Below are positions 20,197 to 27,703 of a DNA stretch of 64,000 nt, one piece after another. The stretch spans positions 3,946,501 to 4,010,500 of the forward strand of contig NZ_CP088953.1 of assembly GCF_021165935.1 (NCBI RefSeq), in the 5' to 3' direction. The translations under genes were made by a program, and so were the position numbers. Numbering within the stretch: position 1 is the first letter of the stretch; each line of letters opens with the position of its first letter. A model generated the notes under the pieces. That model was not told the origin of the DNA and ran no database searches. It worked only from the letters and a program-made list of their open reading frames with translations. This stretch comes from Microbulbifer elongatus (lineage in GTDB: Bacteria > Pseudomonadota > Gammaproteobacteria > Pseudomonadales > Cellvibrionaceae).

Positions 20197-21069
20197 TTAT
20201 TCTGCGGCACGAAACCCCAGTTCCGGTAATTTCTGCTGAACAGGTGTGGAGCGCAGATATTGCAGCAGGCGGATCGCCAGTGTGCGCTGGCGGGTATCCC
20301 GCAGGATCACCATCTGCAGCTCGATGGGAGGGTGGAACTGCTCCGGTATGCGCATATATTGGCCGCGGCGCCCGGAGGCCAGGGCCTGGCTATAGGGAAT
20401 CACCCCCAGATCCCCCTGCCCCTGGTGCAGCATGATCTGGGCATGGCCGGAATGGCCCGCATACACCATGCGATTCTTGACCCTGGGCCAGAGTCGCAGC
20501 TTTTTAAGCATCTTCACCGCAGCATCCCCATCCGGTGCCAACTGCGGGTCGGCCACCACCAGCTTGTGCTTGCCGCGCCCCAGCAACAGGATCAGCTGCC
20601 GCGGCGTCAGGGTCGCATCGCTTTTCGCCAGCTCCATGGAAAGCCGGGAAAAGCCCGAGGATTTGCTTTTCGAGACCACGGGGTTCGCCCACACCGCCAG
20701 TTGCCCGCGGGCGAACGCCTGACGACTGGCGGGCACAGTGAGCCCCGCCTTTTCCAGTAATACCGGGCGCGCGCTGTCCGCAGACAGCATAAGATCAAAG
20801 GATGGCTGCGCTGTGTCAGCCCGGATCTGACTGTAGAGAAGACCGCTGGCACCGGCGGTCGTCTGCAACCGGCATCCACATGCCGCTTCAAACTCCGGTC
20901 GCAAGGCCTCCAGGGCCGGCTGGAAGCTGGCGTCCACGGCAACCCGCAGCACGGGTTGTGCCCGCTCACCACAAGCGGCAAGCAGTAGCGAGACCAGAAA
21001 TACGGCCAGGGTCACCCCAGTACGGCACAGGAGCCGGGGCCGGAAGAAGTTGCCTGTATGCTCCGTCAT
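20197..21069 (-). CDS. ModA-like periplasmic substrate-binding lipoprotein
   Basis: About 290 aa with a lipoprotein signal (FLVSLLLAACG). The mature part resembles molybdate or sulphate-type solute-binding proteins: LRVAVDASFQPALEALRPEFEAACG, GASGLLYSQIRA, FDLMLSADSARPVLLEKAGL, FARGQLAVWA, and a C-terminal YLRSTPVQQKLPELGF. Molybdate delivery fits the adjacent mobA and nearby nitrate reductase, but no modB or modC is in the window, so it would need permease parts elsewhere. I take the ATG at 21069 with an upstream AGAGG; a GTG at 21099 is the alternative. Expected in the periplasm, membrane-anchored. Confidence 0.8.
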   Translation of the reverse strand: MTEHTGNFFRPRLLCRTGVTLAVFLVSLLLAACGERAQPVLRVAVDASFQPALEALRPEFEAACGCRLQTTAGASGLLYSQIRADTAQPSFDLMLSADSARPVLLEKAGLTVPASRQAFARGQLAVWANPVVSKSKSSGFSRLSMELAKSDATLTPRQLILLLGRGKHKLVVADPQLAPDGDAAVKMLKKLRLWPRVKNRMVYAGHSGHAQIMLHQGQGDLGVIPYSQALASGRRGQYMRIPEQFHPPIELQMVILRDTRQRTLAIRLLQYLRSTPVQQKLPELGFRAAE

Positions 21070-21115
21070 TCGAAATCGATACCTCTTTTCGAATTGCACG
21101 TATCCACCGGCCGGG

Positions 21116-21754
21116 CTACCCCCGAAAGCGCTGATAGTCCTCCGGGCGATTCACGTTCAGGTGCCAGTCACCATCCGGTTCCGGCAGCGACAGGCAGCCG
21201 ATAAACCCGAACAGGGCGCGCACTGAGGCCACTGCGTTGCCCGCAGCCGCCGCATCCAGATAATCCCGGCAGCGCTGCCCCAGCGGCAGCCAGCAGGGCA
21301 GATAGTAGCTGCCATAACATACCGCCTGCTCTACGGATTGCCCGGCAACACACAGGCGCCGCAGCAGGCCCGGGGTGAGCAGTGGCATGTCCACCGGCGC
21401 GACCAGCAACGCATCACAGGGCAGATCCCACTGTTGCAGGTGCCGGTAAATGGCCTGTAGCCCACCGAGAGGCCCCGCGGCCTCGATCTCATCCGGAATA
21501 CCACCGGGGCGGCGCCCGCTGACCAGAGTCGGCATGATTTCAAGGCCACTCACCGGGCGCATCTGCGCGAACTGCCCTTTGGCCTGCTCGAGCATCGTGC
21601 GCCCATTGGATAATTTTAGCAGCGCTTTGTCGTGCCCCATGCGACTGGACAGACCGCCGGCGAGCACCACCGGACAGACCCGCACGACCTGCCGACCGCC
21701 GCGGTCCTCACCGGCAGGGAGCCGGGATGATCGAGATTCCATCGGAGTGTTCAT
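21116..21754 (-). CDS. mobA: Molybdenum cofactor guanylyltransferase
   Basis: A 212-aa cytoplasmic enzyme attaching GMP to molybdopterin to give the MGD cofactor that nitrate reductase needs. It shows the nucleotidyltransferase motif VVLAGGLSSRMGHDKALLKL, LLVAPVDMPLLTPGLLRRL, and a C-terminal LNVNRPEDYQRF. The ~25-residue N-terminal extension before PVVLAGG is unusual and the start is not certain. It lies upstream of and on the same strand as the ModA-like gene, and divergent from nasT. Confidence 0.92.
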   Translation of the reverse strand: MNTPMESRSSRLPAGEDRGGRQVVRVCPVVLAGGLSSRMGHDKALLKLSNGRTMLEQAKGQFAQMRPVSGLEIMPTLVSGRRPGGIPDEIEAAGPLGGLQAIYRHLQQWDLPCDALLVAPVDMPLLTPGLLRRLCVAGQSVEQAVCYGSYYLPCWLPLGQRCRDYLDAAAAGNAVASVRALFGFIGCLSLPEPDGDWHLNVNRPEDYQRFRG

Positions 21755-22089
21755 TGAATACGGCTTCCTGGCACCAGAAACTTCTCCGTGAGATATCCTG
21801 AAAGGCGCAACAATACATCAAATGTGTGCACCGCATATTACCTGGCCGGACTCACCTGCCCGAAAGGGCTAACGCTCCCTACCGCAGTGCAGCCGGCCCA
21901 CAACAAAAAACAGCACATAACCGTTTGCACCAAATTGCCGCCTCCCGACACACCGCCGCACCAAGTGGACGCATACAGCCATCGCGGCCTGCGCCACTAT
22001 CGGGCGTTTCCCCACCGCTCTCAGACCCGCGCCCGCCAATTCCCCCGCACCTGCGGTGGGGTTCATTAAATTTCTACAGTTGGTATGAG
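21755..22089. other. Intergenic region between mobA and the nasT leader
   Basis: About 335 bp. It must hold the leftward mobA promoter and probably the promoter for the attenuated leader RNA beginning near 22080. A small GC hairpin, CCCCGCACC-TGC-GGTGGGG, lies around 22047-22065. Small open frames here overlap each other in several phases and lack ribosome sites. I could not define promoter boxes. Confidence 0.35.
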
Positions 22090-22123
22090 TTTTGATTGTC
22101 CAAAGAACACAGGCAACGAAGCC
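22090..22123 (+). promoter_or_regulatory. Two-hexaloop ANTAR-type antiterminator RNA motif
   Basis: Two short hairpins 7 nt apart. P1 is TTTG-ATTGTC-CAAA (22091-22104, extendable by a wobble pair) and P2 is GGC-AACGAA-GCC (22112-22123). Both have 6-nt loops with A at position 1 and G at position 4, the known signature recognised by ANTAR proteins such as NasT. The 3' arm of P2 overlaps the 5' arm of the terminator at 22120-22157, so binding of P2 would block termination. nasT lies about 320 bp downstream. Confidence 0.7.
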
Positions 22124-22157
22124 CGGCTGCACTGACCGTGCCGCCGGGCTTTTTTTA
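22120..22157 (+). terminator. Intrinsic terminator (attenuator) downstream of the ANTAR motif
   Basis: The stem AGCCCGGC (22120-22127) pairs with GCCGGGCT (22143-22150) and is followed by seven T. There is no plus-strand gene upstream to terminate, which fits a regulated attenuator in a leader RNA. Confidence 0.75.
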
Positions 22158-22184
22158 TGCCTGCCGCCAGCAGGAAGGACGTTT

Positions 22185-22250
22185 ATGACGCCCCGCTATT
22201 GGCGGCGCATTCGTTGCTTCTGGCATCAAGATTGCAACGGCTGTGTATAA
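22185..22250 (+). CDS. Small Cys/Trp-rich peptide (21 aa) behind the NasT-type attenuator
   Basis: ATG at 22185 to TAA at 22248-22250, with a strong Shine-Dalgarno AGGAAGGA (22172-22179) about 6 nt upstream. The peptide begins MTPRYWRR, continues IRCFWHQD and ends CNGCV: five Arg, two Trp and three Cys, two of them close together. I do not recognise a family. It lies just after the attenuator at 22120-22157 and about 190 bp before nasT. It could be a regulated microprotein, a metal- or redox-active peptide, or a leader peptide. The ribosome site and compact frame support translation; the function is unknown. Confidence 0.5.
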   Translation: MTPRYWRRIRCFWHQDCNGCV

Positions 22251-22439
22251 ACTTTATAGCGATCACTCCGCCCATCGATAGATCAAAGTACGGTACCCGG
22301 GCAGTGATCGATATAGGCCATAACAAAAATATCGGACTGCTTGACCGGTTTTCGGGACCGACCTGCTAATACGCGTGATACGTTTGGTAGCCAGTGAACC
22401 GAATCCGACAATTGTCCGAGCAAAAGTTTTCACGAAGCG
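22251..22439. promoter_or_regulatory. Region immediately upstream of nasT
   Basis: About 190 bp. An 8-bp inverted repeat, CGATCACT (22260-22267) with AGTGATCG (22303-22310), could be an operator. TTGACC at 22341-22346 followed by GCTAAT at 22365-22370 (18-bp spacer) is a possible nasT promoter of low quality. Confidence 0.3.
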
Positions 22440-23042
22440 ATGACCACCACTTCAGTACCCGCCCCTGTCAGCATTCTGCTGGTCGATGACCAGACCGAGC
22501 GCGCTGCCATGGTGGCCGACCAACTCAGCGCTGCCGGTTACAACCTGCTGGCAAAGCTATCCAGCGCCGAAGGCCTTCTTTTTCAGGTGGAAAAGCATCG
22601 GCCGGACATCGTCCTGATCGACATCGAGTCTCCGGACCGGGATATTCTCGAAAGCCTTTCCGTGATCAACCAGCATAACCCCACCCCGGTGGCGATGTTT
22701 TCCGCCCGCGGTGGCTCAGAATTTATTACCAGTGCGGTGGAGGCCGGTGTCAGCGCCTATATGGCAGAGGGCCTGTCCGCGGAACGGGTGGCTCCGGCGA
22801 TCGAGATCGCCATGGCCCAGTTTCGCAGTTACCAGCACCTGCGCCAGTCCCTGCAGCGCACGCAGCAGCAGCTGGACGAGCGCAAGATCATCGAGCGCGC
22901 CAAAGGACTGTTGATGGCGCGCAAAAATATCAGTGAACAGGCCGCCCACCAGACCCTGCGCACCCTGGCCATGAACAGTAACTCCACCATGCGCCACGTG
23001 GCAGAGCAGATCGTCACACACCTGCAGGCGCCCGCCCAATAA
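22440..23042 (+). CDS. nasT: ANTAR-domain response regulator NasT (nitrate/nitrite antiterminator)
   Basis: A 200-aa RNA-binding antiterminator. The N-terminal receiver-like domain (residues about 10-125) has VSILLVDDQTE and IVLIDIESPD with the Asp. A helical linker near 128-150 leads to the ANTAR domain (about 140-195: LDERKIIERAKGLLMARKNISEQAAHQTLRTLAMNS). In the known system NasT binds hexaloop hairpins in leader RNAs and prevents termination, while NasS sequesters it when nitrate is absent. nasS follows after 4 bp. The weak Shine-Dalgarno and ATG start are as given. Confidence 0.92.
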   Translation: MTTTSVPAPVSILLVDDQTERAAMVADQLSAAGYNLLAKLSSAEGLLFQVEKHRPDIVLIDIESPDRDILESLSVINQHNPTPVAMFSARGGSEFITSAVEAGVSAYMAEGLSAERVAPAIEIAMAQFRSYQHLRQSLQRTQQQLDERKIIERAKGLLMARKNISEQAAHQTLRTLAMNSNSTMRHVAEQIVTHLQAPAQ

Positions 23043-23046
23043 GGCG

Positions 23047-24210
23047 ATGGGTACGCGCACAAGCGCATGCCGCCGTACACCTGAAATGATTACCGAGACG
23101 AACTACAGAGACGAATTACAGAGACAACGCACCGTGAGCAGCCTGCAAGCCGAAAAGCCAAACCTGAAACTTCTCTACCTGCGCCTCACCGACAGCGCAC
23201 CATTGATTATTGCCCGCGAGCTGGGCCTGTTTGAGCGCTATGGAATGAACGTGGAACTGCAGCGGGAAACCTCCTGGGCCACCCTGCGGGACAAACTGAT
23301 CGGCGGTGCCGCTGACGCCGCCGCCATGCTGGCGCCCATGCCCCTGACCCTGAAACAGACCCTGCCCCACTGTGAGGAAGAACTGCTGAGCGGTCTGATT
23401 CTGAGCTGCAACGGCAACGGCATTACCCTGTCGAGATCTCTTCACGACCAACTGCAACCCGCAACCAGCGATGCCATCGGCACCGCGCTCAAACAATTTA
23501 TCTTCCGCCGGACTGAAGGGGATACGCCACTGACGTTTGCCAGTGTCTACCCGTTTGCCAGTCACACGCTGCAATTGCGTCATTGGCTGAGTCATGCCGG
23601 TATCAACCCGGATAGCGACGTGCGCCTGCTGGTGCTGCCGCCGGAGCAGATGGTGGACCATTTGCGCCGTGGGGATATCGACGGCTTCTGCGTGGGGGAG
23701 CCCTGGAATACCCTGGCGGTGCAGGAAGGTATCGGTATTATTGCCACACCCAGCAACACGCTGATGCCGGCAATGCCGGAAAAAGTACTGGCGGTCACCC
23801 GCAGCTGGCACGACACCAATCCGGCCACCCACCTGGCCCTGCGCGCCGCCCTGCTGGAAGCCTGCGGCTGGCTGAGCGATCGCGACCACCGCCGGGATGC
23901 GATCGGCATTCTGGCCCGGGCCGACTACCTCGACCTGCCCGAAGACACCGTCGCCGCCTCCCTGAATGATCAGCTGCTGCACCCCGAGGGCCCGGTACAG
24001 AATACCGGCTGGCACCTGTTCGCCCACCCGCAATCAGACCACGGCCGCCCCACGGAGAAAAAAGCCCGCGAACTACTGGCGCTGTGCAATGAAATTGCAC
24101 CCGTGGATACCAACACCGCGCAACTGTTCTGCGCAGACTTATACCAGCAGACTCTGGACTATCTCCGCCACCAACAGGTCGCAACGCCGAGACAGGCTCG
24201 CACCGTCTGA
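23047..24210 (+). CDS. nasS: NasS-type nitrate/nitrite sensor (NrtA/CmpA-like binding protein)
   Basis: 387 aa with the fold of NrtA/SsuA-type solute-binding proteins (LYLRLTDSAPLIIARELGLFERYGMNVELQRETSWATLRDKLIGGAADAAAMLAPMPL is diagnostic) but no signal peptide. That is as expected for cytoplasmic NasS, which binds nitrate and releases NasT. CVGEPWNTLAVQEGIGII is another family block. The start is uncertain: ATG at 23047, ATG at 23086 or a later GTG are possible and none has a strong Shine-Dalgarno. It pairs with nasT. Confidence 0.88.
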   Translation: MGTRTSACRRTPEMITETNYRDELQRQRTVSSLQAEKPNLKLLYLRLTDSAPLIIARELGLFERYGMNVELQRETSWATLRDKLIGGAADAAAMLAPMPLTLKQTLPHCEEELLSGLILSCNGNGITLSRSLHDQLQPATSDAIGTALKQFIFRRTEGDTPLTFASVYPFASHTLQLRHWLSHAGINPDSDVRLLVLPPEQMVDHLRRGDIDGFCVGEPWNTLAVQEGIGIIATPSNTLMPAMPEKVLAVTRSWHDTNPATHLALRAALLEACGWLSDRDHRRDAIGILARADYLDLPEDTVAASLNDQLLHPEGPVQNTGWHLFAHPQSDHGRPTEKKARELLALCNEIAPVDTNTAQLFCADLYQQTLDYLRHQQVATPRQARTV

Positions 24211-24422
24211 TCCCGCACAGCATCGCCCACCCCCGGTGCACAAGTGTGCATTGGGGGCACGCTGCACCCCAAAACGGGGCGACCACCTACCCGCTGGCCC
24301 AGGACCAGCCGCCCGGGCTGGCTATTTCGTGAAGCGCGGAGAACGTCTATCCGCCCAACCCCGCCCCTGGCGCCCCACAAAACCTCACCCTCCCGCACCA
24401 CAATCGCGACGCTGCCCAAAAA
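24211..24422. other. Intergenic region between nasS and the transporter promoter
   Basis: About 210 bp, C-rich. Open frames here are phase-overlapping shadows. I see no hairpin with a T-run. It may hold activator sites for the downstream promoter. Confidence 0.3.
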
Positions 24423-24445
24423 TGGCACAGTTATTGAATACCTAT
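24423..24445 (+). promoter_or_regulatory. Sigma54-like promoter element, transporter operon
   Basis: TGGCACAG-TT-ATTGAATACCTAT. The TGGCAC-N5-TTG arrangement is that of -24/-12 promoters, except that the -12 GC is GA. The same 23-bp element, with only two differences, occurs before nirB at 29653-29675. The leader RNA would begin near 24445. Confidence 0.55.
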
Positions 24446-24566
24446 TTATGTGCGCTCAACGCCGCGGGATAAAAAACAACAGACCCGAGCCAGACTCGGG
24501 CAGAGCCCAACGCTGAAGTCACTAGCGCCAGTTCTCACTGAGAAACCATAGCGAAACCGAAATTCA

Positions 24567-24580
24567 GGACAGCGAAGTCC
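24567..24580 (+). promoter_or_regulatory. ANTAR-type hexaloop hairpin (P2) in the transporter leader
   Basis: GGAC-AGCGAA-GTCC: a 4-bp stem with a 6-nt loop having A at position 1 and G at 4. Its 3' arm shares two bases with the 5' arm of the terminator at 24579-24616. That is the geometry expected of a NasT antiterminator site. A first hairpin is less clear; ACT-AGCGCC-AGT at 24521-24532 is a candidate. Confidence 0.7.
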
Positions 24581-24616
24581 ACCGGCGGCAGCCAGCTGCG
24601 CCCGTGGGCTTTTTTT
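24579..24616 (+). terminator. Intrinsic terminator (attenuator) upstream of the nitrate transporters
   Basis: The stem runs CCAC-C-GGCG-G-CAG (24579-24591), loop CCAG, then CTG-CGCC-C-GTGG (24596-24607), with one C.C mismatch and one bulged G. It is followed by GC and seven T (24610-24616). It ends 65 bp before the transporter start. Confidence 0.75.
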
Positions 24617-24680
24617 GTGTCTGCGATTTGGCCCCGCCACCGCAAACCCAGCTGCTCCGATGAGAGAATTAGAGTTACCG

Positions 24681-25875
24681 ATGTCCGAACACAGTCAATC
24701 CGAACGCCTGAACCTGTTGTCGTTCACCGGCAATGTCAAAATCCTGCACATGACCTGGCTGGCCTTTTTCCTGTGCTTCTTTGCCTGGTTCAGCCACGCC
24801 CCGCTGCTGATGGCCATCGCCGAGAGCCTGGCACTGACCCCGGACCAAGTAAAAACCCTGCTGATCCTGAACGTGGCACTGACCATTCCCGCGCGCATGA
24901 TCATCGGCATGCTGACGGACAAATACGGCCCGCGCCTCACCTTCTCCGCGCTGCTCGCCATCGGCAGTATTCCCTGTTTCGTGTTTGCCCTCGCGGATAG
25001 TTTTGTACAGGCGGCCATCGCACGCTTTTTTATGGGCTTTATCGGTGCCGGCTTTGTGATCGGTATCCGTATGGTGTCCGAGTGGTTCCCGGCCCGCCAC
25101 CTGGGCACCGCGGAAGGTGTCTACGGTGGCTGGGGCAACTTCGGCTCCGCTGCCGGCGCCATTCTGCTGCCGTCCCTCGCACTGATGTTTGGCGGTGACT
25201 CTTTAGGAACCGAGGGCTGGCGCTACGCCATCGGCCTCACCGGCGTAATCGCGCTGCTGTACAGCGTGGTCTACTACAACAGCGTGACCGATACCCCCAA
25301 GGGCTCCACCTATTTTAAGCCGAAAAAAATCGGCGCGATGGAAGTCACCAGCAGCGGCGATTTTTTCCTGCTGCTGTTTATGAAGCTGCCCATGTACGGC
25401 GCCCTGGCGCTGCTGACCTGGAAACTGTCGCCGGCGGAAGTGGGCCTGCTGAGCCCGTTCTGGACCTACGCCATCTACTCAGCCCTCGCCGGACTTTATC
25501 TGCTGGAGCTAAAGAAAACCTGGAGCATTAACCGGGAGATTTTCACCAATCCACCGGCGCCGATTCACCGTTACAAATTCAAACAGGTGGCGATTCTAAA
25601 TCTGTTGTACTTCGCCACCTTCGGTTCCGAGCTGGCGGTGATCTCCATAGCGCCGCCTCACCGGCCAGATTGCCGGTATGACCGGTGCCTACGGCAATGT
25701 GGGCGCGGTATTTTTTCTGACGGTGCTGACCCTGGTGGATTATCAGACGTTTTTCCTGGTGATCGCCGGCACCGCGGTTTTCAGTTTTATTATTTTGTTG
25801 CTGATGGAAGAGCCGGAAGGCCATATGGTAGAGGTGATGCCGGACGGCAGTGTCTCCCTGATCGATGTCGCCTGA
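24681..25875 (+). pseudogene. NarK/NasA-type nitrate/nitrite transporter, disrupted by internal deletion
   Basis: Reads as an MFS nitrate/nitrite transporter from MSEHSQSERLNLLSF up to ELAVIS near 25646, closely parallel to the intact copy downstream. There about 296 bp present in the second copy (its 26880-27175) are missing. The frame shifts, giving a garbled tail that runs to 25919. The proper C-terminus ([14 protein letters not shown] to SLIDVA) persists in another frame to 25875. About five transmembrane helices and one NNP segment ([15 protein letters not shown]) are lost. The product should be non-functional. It is the first gene behind the attenuated promoter. An assembly artefact between near-identical copies cannot be excluded. 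Confidence 0.85.
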
Positions 25876-25935
25876 GCTTCTCCACTTCGGGTATCCAGCA
25901 ACAGAAAAAAGTTTCATAACTAACGGGATAAGACC

Positions 25936-27402
25936 ATGTCCAGTGATTCTTTAAATCTGTTTTCCTTTAAAGGAAAGATCCGGGTGCTGCACCTGACCTG
26001 GATTGCTTTCTTTATTACCTTTTTTGCCTGGTTCAACCACGCACCGCTGTTGATGGCGATTGCCGGCAGCCTGTCGCTCACCTCGGACCAGGTAAAGACG
26101 CTGCTGATCCTGAACGTGGCGTTGACGATTCCCGCGCGGGTCATTATCGGGATGCTGACCGATAAATACGGCCCGCGCCTGACTTATTCCCTGTTGCTGG
26201 CCGTTGGCAGTATCCCCTGCTTTATATTCGCGCTGGCCGACAGTTTTACCGCGGCGGCCATCGGCCGATTCCTGCTGGGCTTTATCGGTGCCGGCTTTGT
26301 GATTGGTATCCGCATGGTGTCCGAGTGGTTCCCGGCCAAGCAGCTGGGCACCGCGGAAGGTATCTACGGGGGCTGGGGCAACTTCGGCTCTGCCGCCGGC
26401 GCCATGACCCTGCCAACCATTGCGCTGTTGTTCGGTGGTGAGGATGGCTGGCGCTACGCCATCGGTATTACCGGTGCGATTGCCCTGGTGTACAGCGTGA
26501 TTTACTACCGCTCGGTGACCGATACGCCCAAAGGTGGCACCTATTTCAAGCCGAAGAAAATCGGTGGCATGGAGGTTTCCAGCCCATCCGACTTTGTGCT
26601 GCTTTTGATCATGAAGGTGCCCATGTACGCGGCGCTGGCGCTGCTGACCTGGAAGCTGTCTCCAGCGGGCGTGGGCATGCTGGCGATGCCGGTGGCGATC
26701 GTGATTTATGTTTCCCTGGTCGCCCTGTATGTGTTTGATGCGAAGAAGTGCTACGACATCAACAAAGAGATTTTCGTGAAGTTGCCGGAGCCTATTCACC
26801 GCTACAAGTTCAAGCAGGTTGCGGTGCTGAATATTCTGTACTTTGCGACCTTCGGTTCCGAGCTTGCGGTGATTTCCATGCTGCCGCTGTTTTTCTCGGA
26901 GACCTTTACCCTGGATCCGGTGAAGGCGGGCCTGCTGGCTTCGGCCTACGCGTTTATGAACCTGATGTCGCGCCCGGCAGGTGGTCTGATCAGTGATCGG
27001 TTTGGGCGCAAGAGTACGCTGCTGATTCTGACGGCGGGTCTGGCGCTGGGTTATCTGACCATGAGCATGATTGATGCGGAATGGCCGCTTTATCTGGCGG
27101 TGGCTGCGGCGATGGCGTGCTCTTTCTTTGTGCAATCCGGTGAGGGGGCGGTGTTTGCGGTGGTGCCGCTGATCAAGCGTCGTCTGACCGGGCAGATTGC
27201 GGGGATGACCGGTGCTTACGGGAATGTGGGTGCGGTGTTTTACCTGACGATTCTGAGTATGGTTTCTTACCAGACGTTCTTCCTGGTGATCGCGGGTACG
27301 GCGGTGCTTGGATTTGTTACGCTGCTGTTCCTGGAGGAGCCGGAAGGTCAGATGGCGGAAGTCATGCCTGATGGTAGTGTTTCTTTGATCGACGTAGCGT
27401 AA
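25936..27402 (+). CDS. narK: NarK/NasA-type MFS nitrate/nitrite transporter
   Basis: A 488-aa inner-membrane transporter of the nitrate-nitrite porter family, with about 12 helices. N-terminal half: [34 protein letters not shown] and the family block [14 protein letters not shown]-terminal half: [17 protein letters not shown], followed by [15 protein letters not shown]. It takes up nitrate for the downstream reductases. It lies 60 bp after the disrupted copy, probably on the same transcript under the NasT-type attenuator. Normal length. Confidence 0.93.
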   Translation: MSSDSLNLFSFKGKIRVLHLTWIAFFITFFAWFNHAPLLMAIAGSLSLTSDQVKTLLILNVALTIPARVIIGMLTDKYGPRLTYSLLLAVGSIPCFIFALADSFTAAAIGRFLLGFIGAGFVIGIRMVSEWFPAKQLGTAEGIYGGWGNFGSAAGAMTLPTIALLFGGEDGWRYAIGITGAIALVYSVIYYRSVTDTPKGGTYFKPKKIGGMEVSSPSDFVLLLIMKVPMYAALALLTWKLSPAGVGMLAMPVAIVIYVSLVALYVFDAKKCYDINKEIFVKLPEPIHRYKFKQVAVLNILYFATFGSELAVISMLPLFFSETFTLDPVKAGLLASAYAFMNLMSRPAGGLISDRFGRKSTLLILTAGLALGYLTMSMIDAEWPLYLAVAAAMACSFFVQSGEGAVFAVVPLIKRRLTGQIAGMTGAYGNVGAVFYLTILSMVSYQTFFLVIAGTAVLGFVTLLFLEEPEGQMAEVMPDGSVSLIDVA

Positions 27403-27413
27403 TTCTTGAATGC

Positions 27414-27481
27414 CGTCATGCCGGACTCGATCCGGCATCCAGCTTCGTAGCACTGGATTCCGGGTCAGGCCCGGAATGACG
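27414..27481. repeat. 68-bp palindromic intergenic repeat, copy 1
   Basis: Starts CGTCATGCCGGACTCGATCC and ends CCCGGAATGACG; the ends are imperfect inverted repeats (CGTCATGCCGG against CCGGAATGACG). First of three copies spaced 103 bp apart. Confidence 0.9.
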
Positions 27482-27516
27482 AGAGGGGCGAATTCAGGCC
27501 CTCAAATCACAAAAAC

Positions 27517-27584
27517 CGTCATGCCGGACTTGATCCGGCATCCAGCTTCGTAGCTCTGGATTCCGGGTCAAGCCCGGAATGACG
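27517..27584. repeat. 68-bp palindromic intergenic repeat, copy 2
   Basis: Same unit as 27414-27481. Together with its spacer (AGAGGGGCGAATTCAGGCCC and onwards) it forms a 103-bp direct tandem repeat with copy 3. Confidence 0.9.
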
Positions 27585-27619
27585 AGAGGGGCGAATTCAG
27601 GCCCTCAAATCATAAAAAC

Positions 27620-27687
27620 CGTCATGCCGGACTTGATCCGGCATCCAGCTTCGTAGCTCTGGATTCCGGGTCAAGCCCGGAATGACG
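27620..27687. repeat. 68-bp palindromic intergenic repeat, copy 3
   Basis: Third tandem unit, nearly identical to copy 2; it ends 16 bp before the start codon of the kinase-phosphatase gene. Confidence 0.9.
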
Positions 27688-27703
27688 AGAGGAGCAAACC
27701 ACT

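Noticed and set aside
22157..22369. A 70-codon plus-strand frame downstream of the nasT leader terminator
   Set aside because: It starts inside the terminator T-run region and has no ribosome site; the 21-codon frame in another phase has a strong one.
24531..24546. GTTCTC-ACT-GAGAAAC hairpin as the first ANTAR hairpin of the transporter leader
   Set aside because: Its loop has three bases, not a six-base A-n-n-G-n-n loop.
25951..27453. A 500-codon open frame opposite narK
   Set aside because: His/Arg/Gln-rich antisense shadow of a membrane-protein gene.
27414..27687. The three evenly spaced repeats considered as a CRISPR array
   Set aside because: Units are 68 bp, palindromic, have near-identical spacers and recur singly elsewhere; no cas genes.
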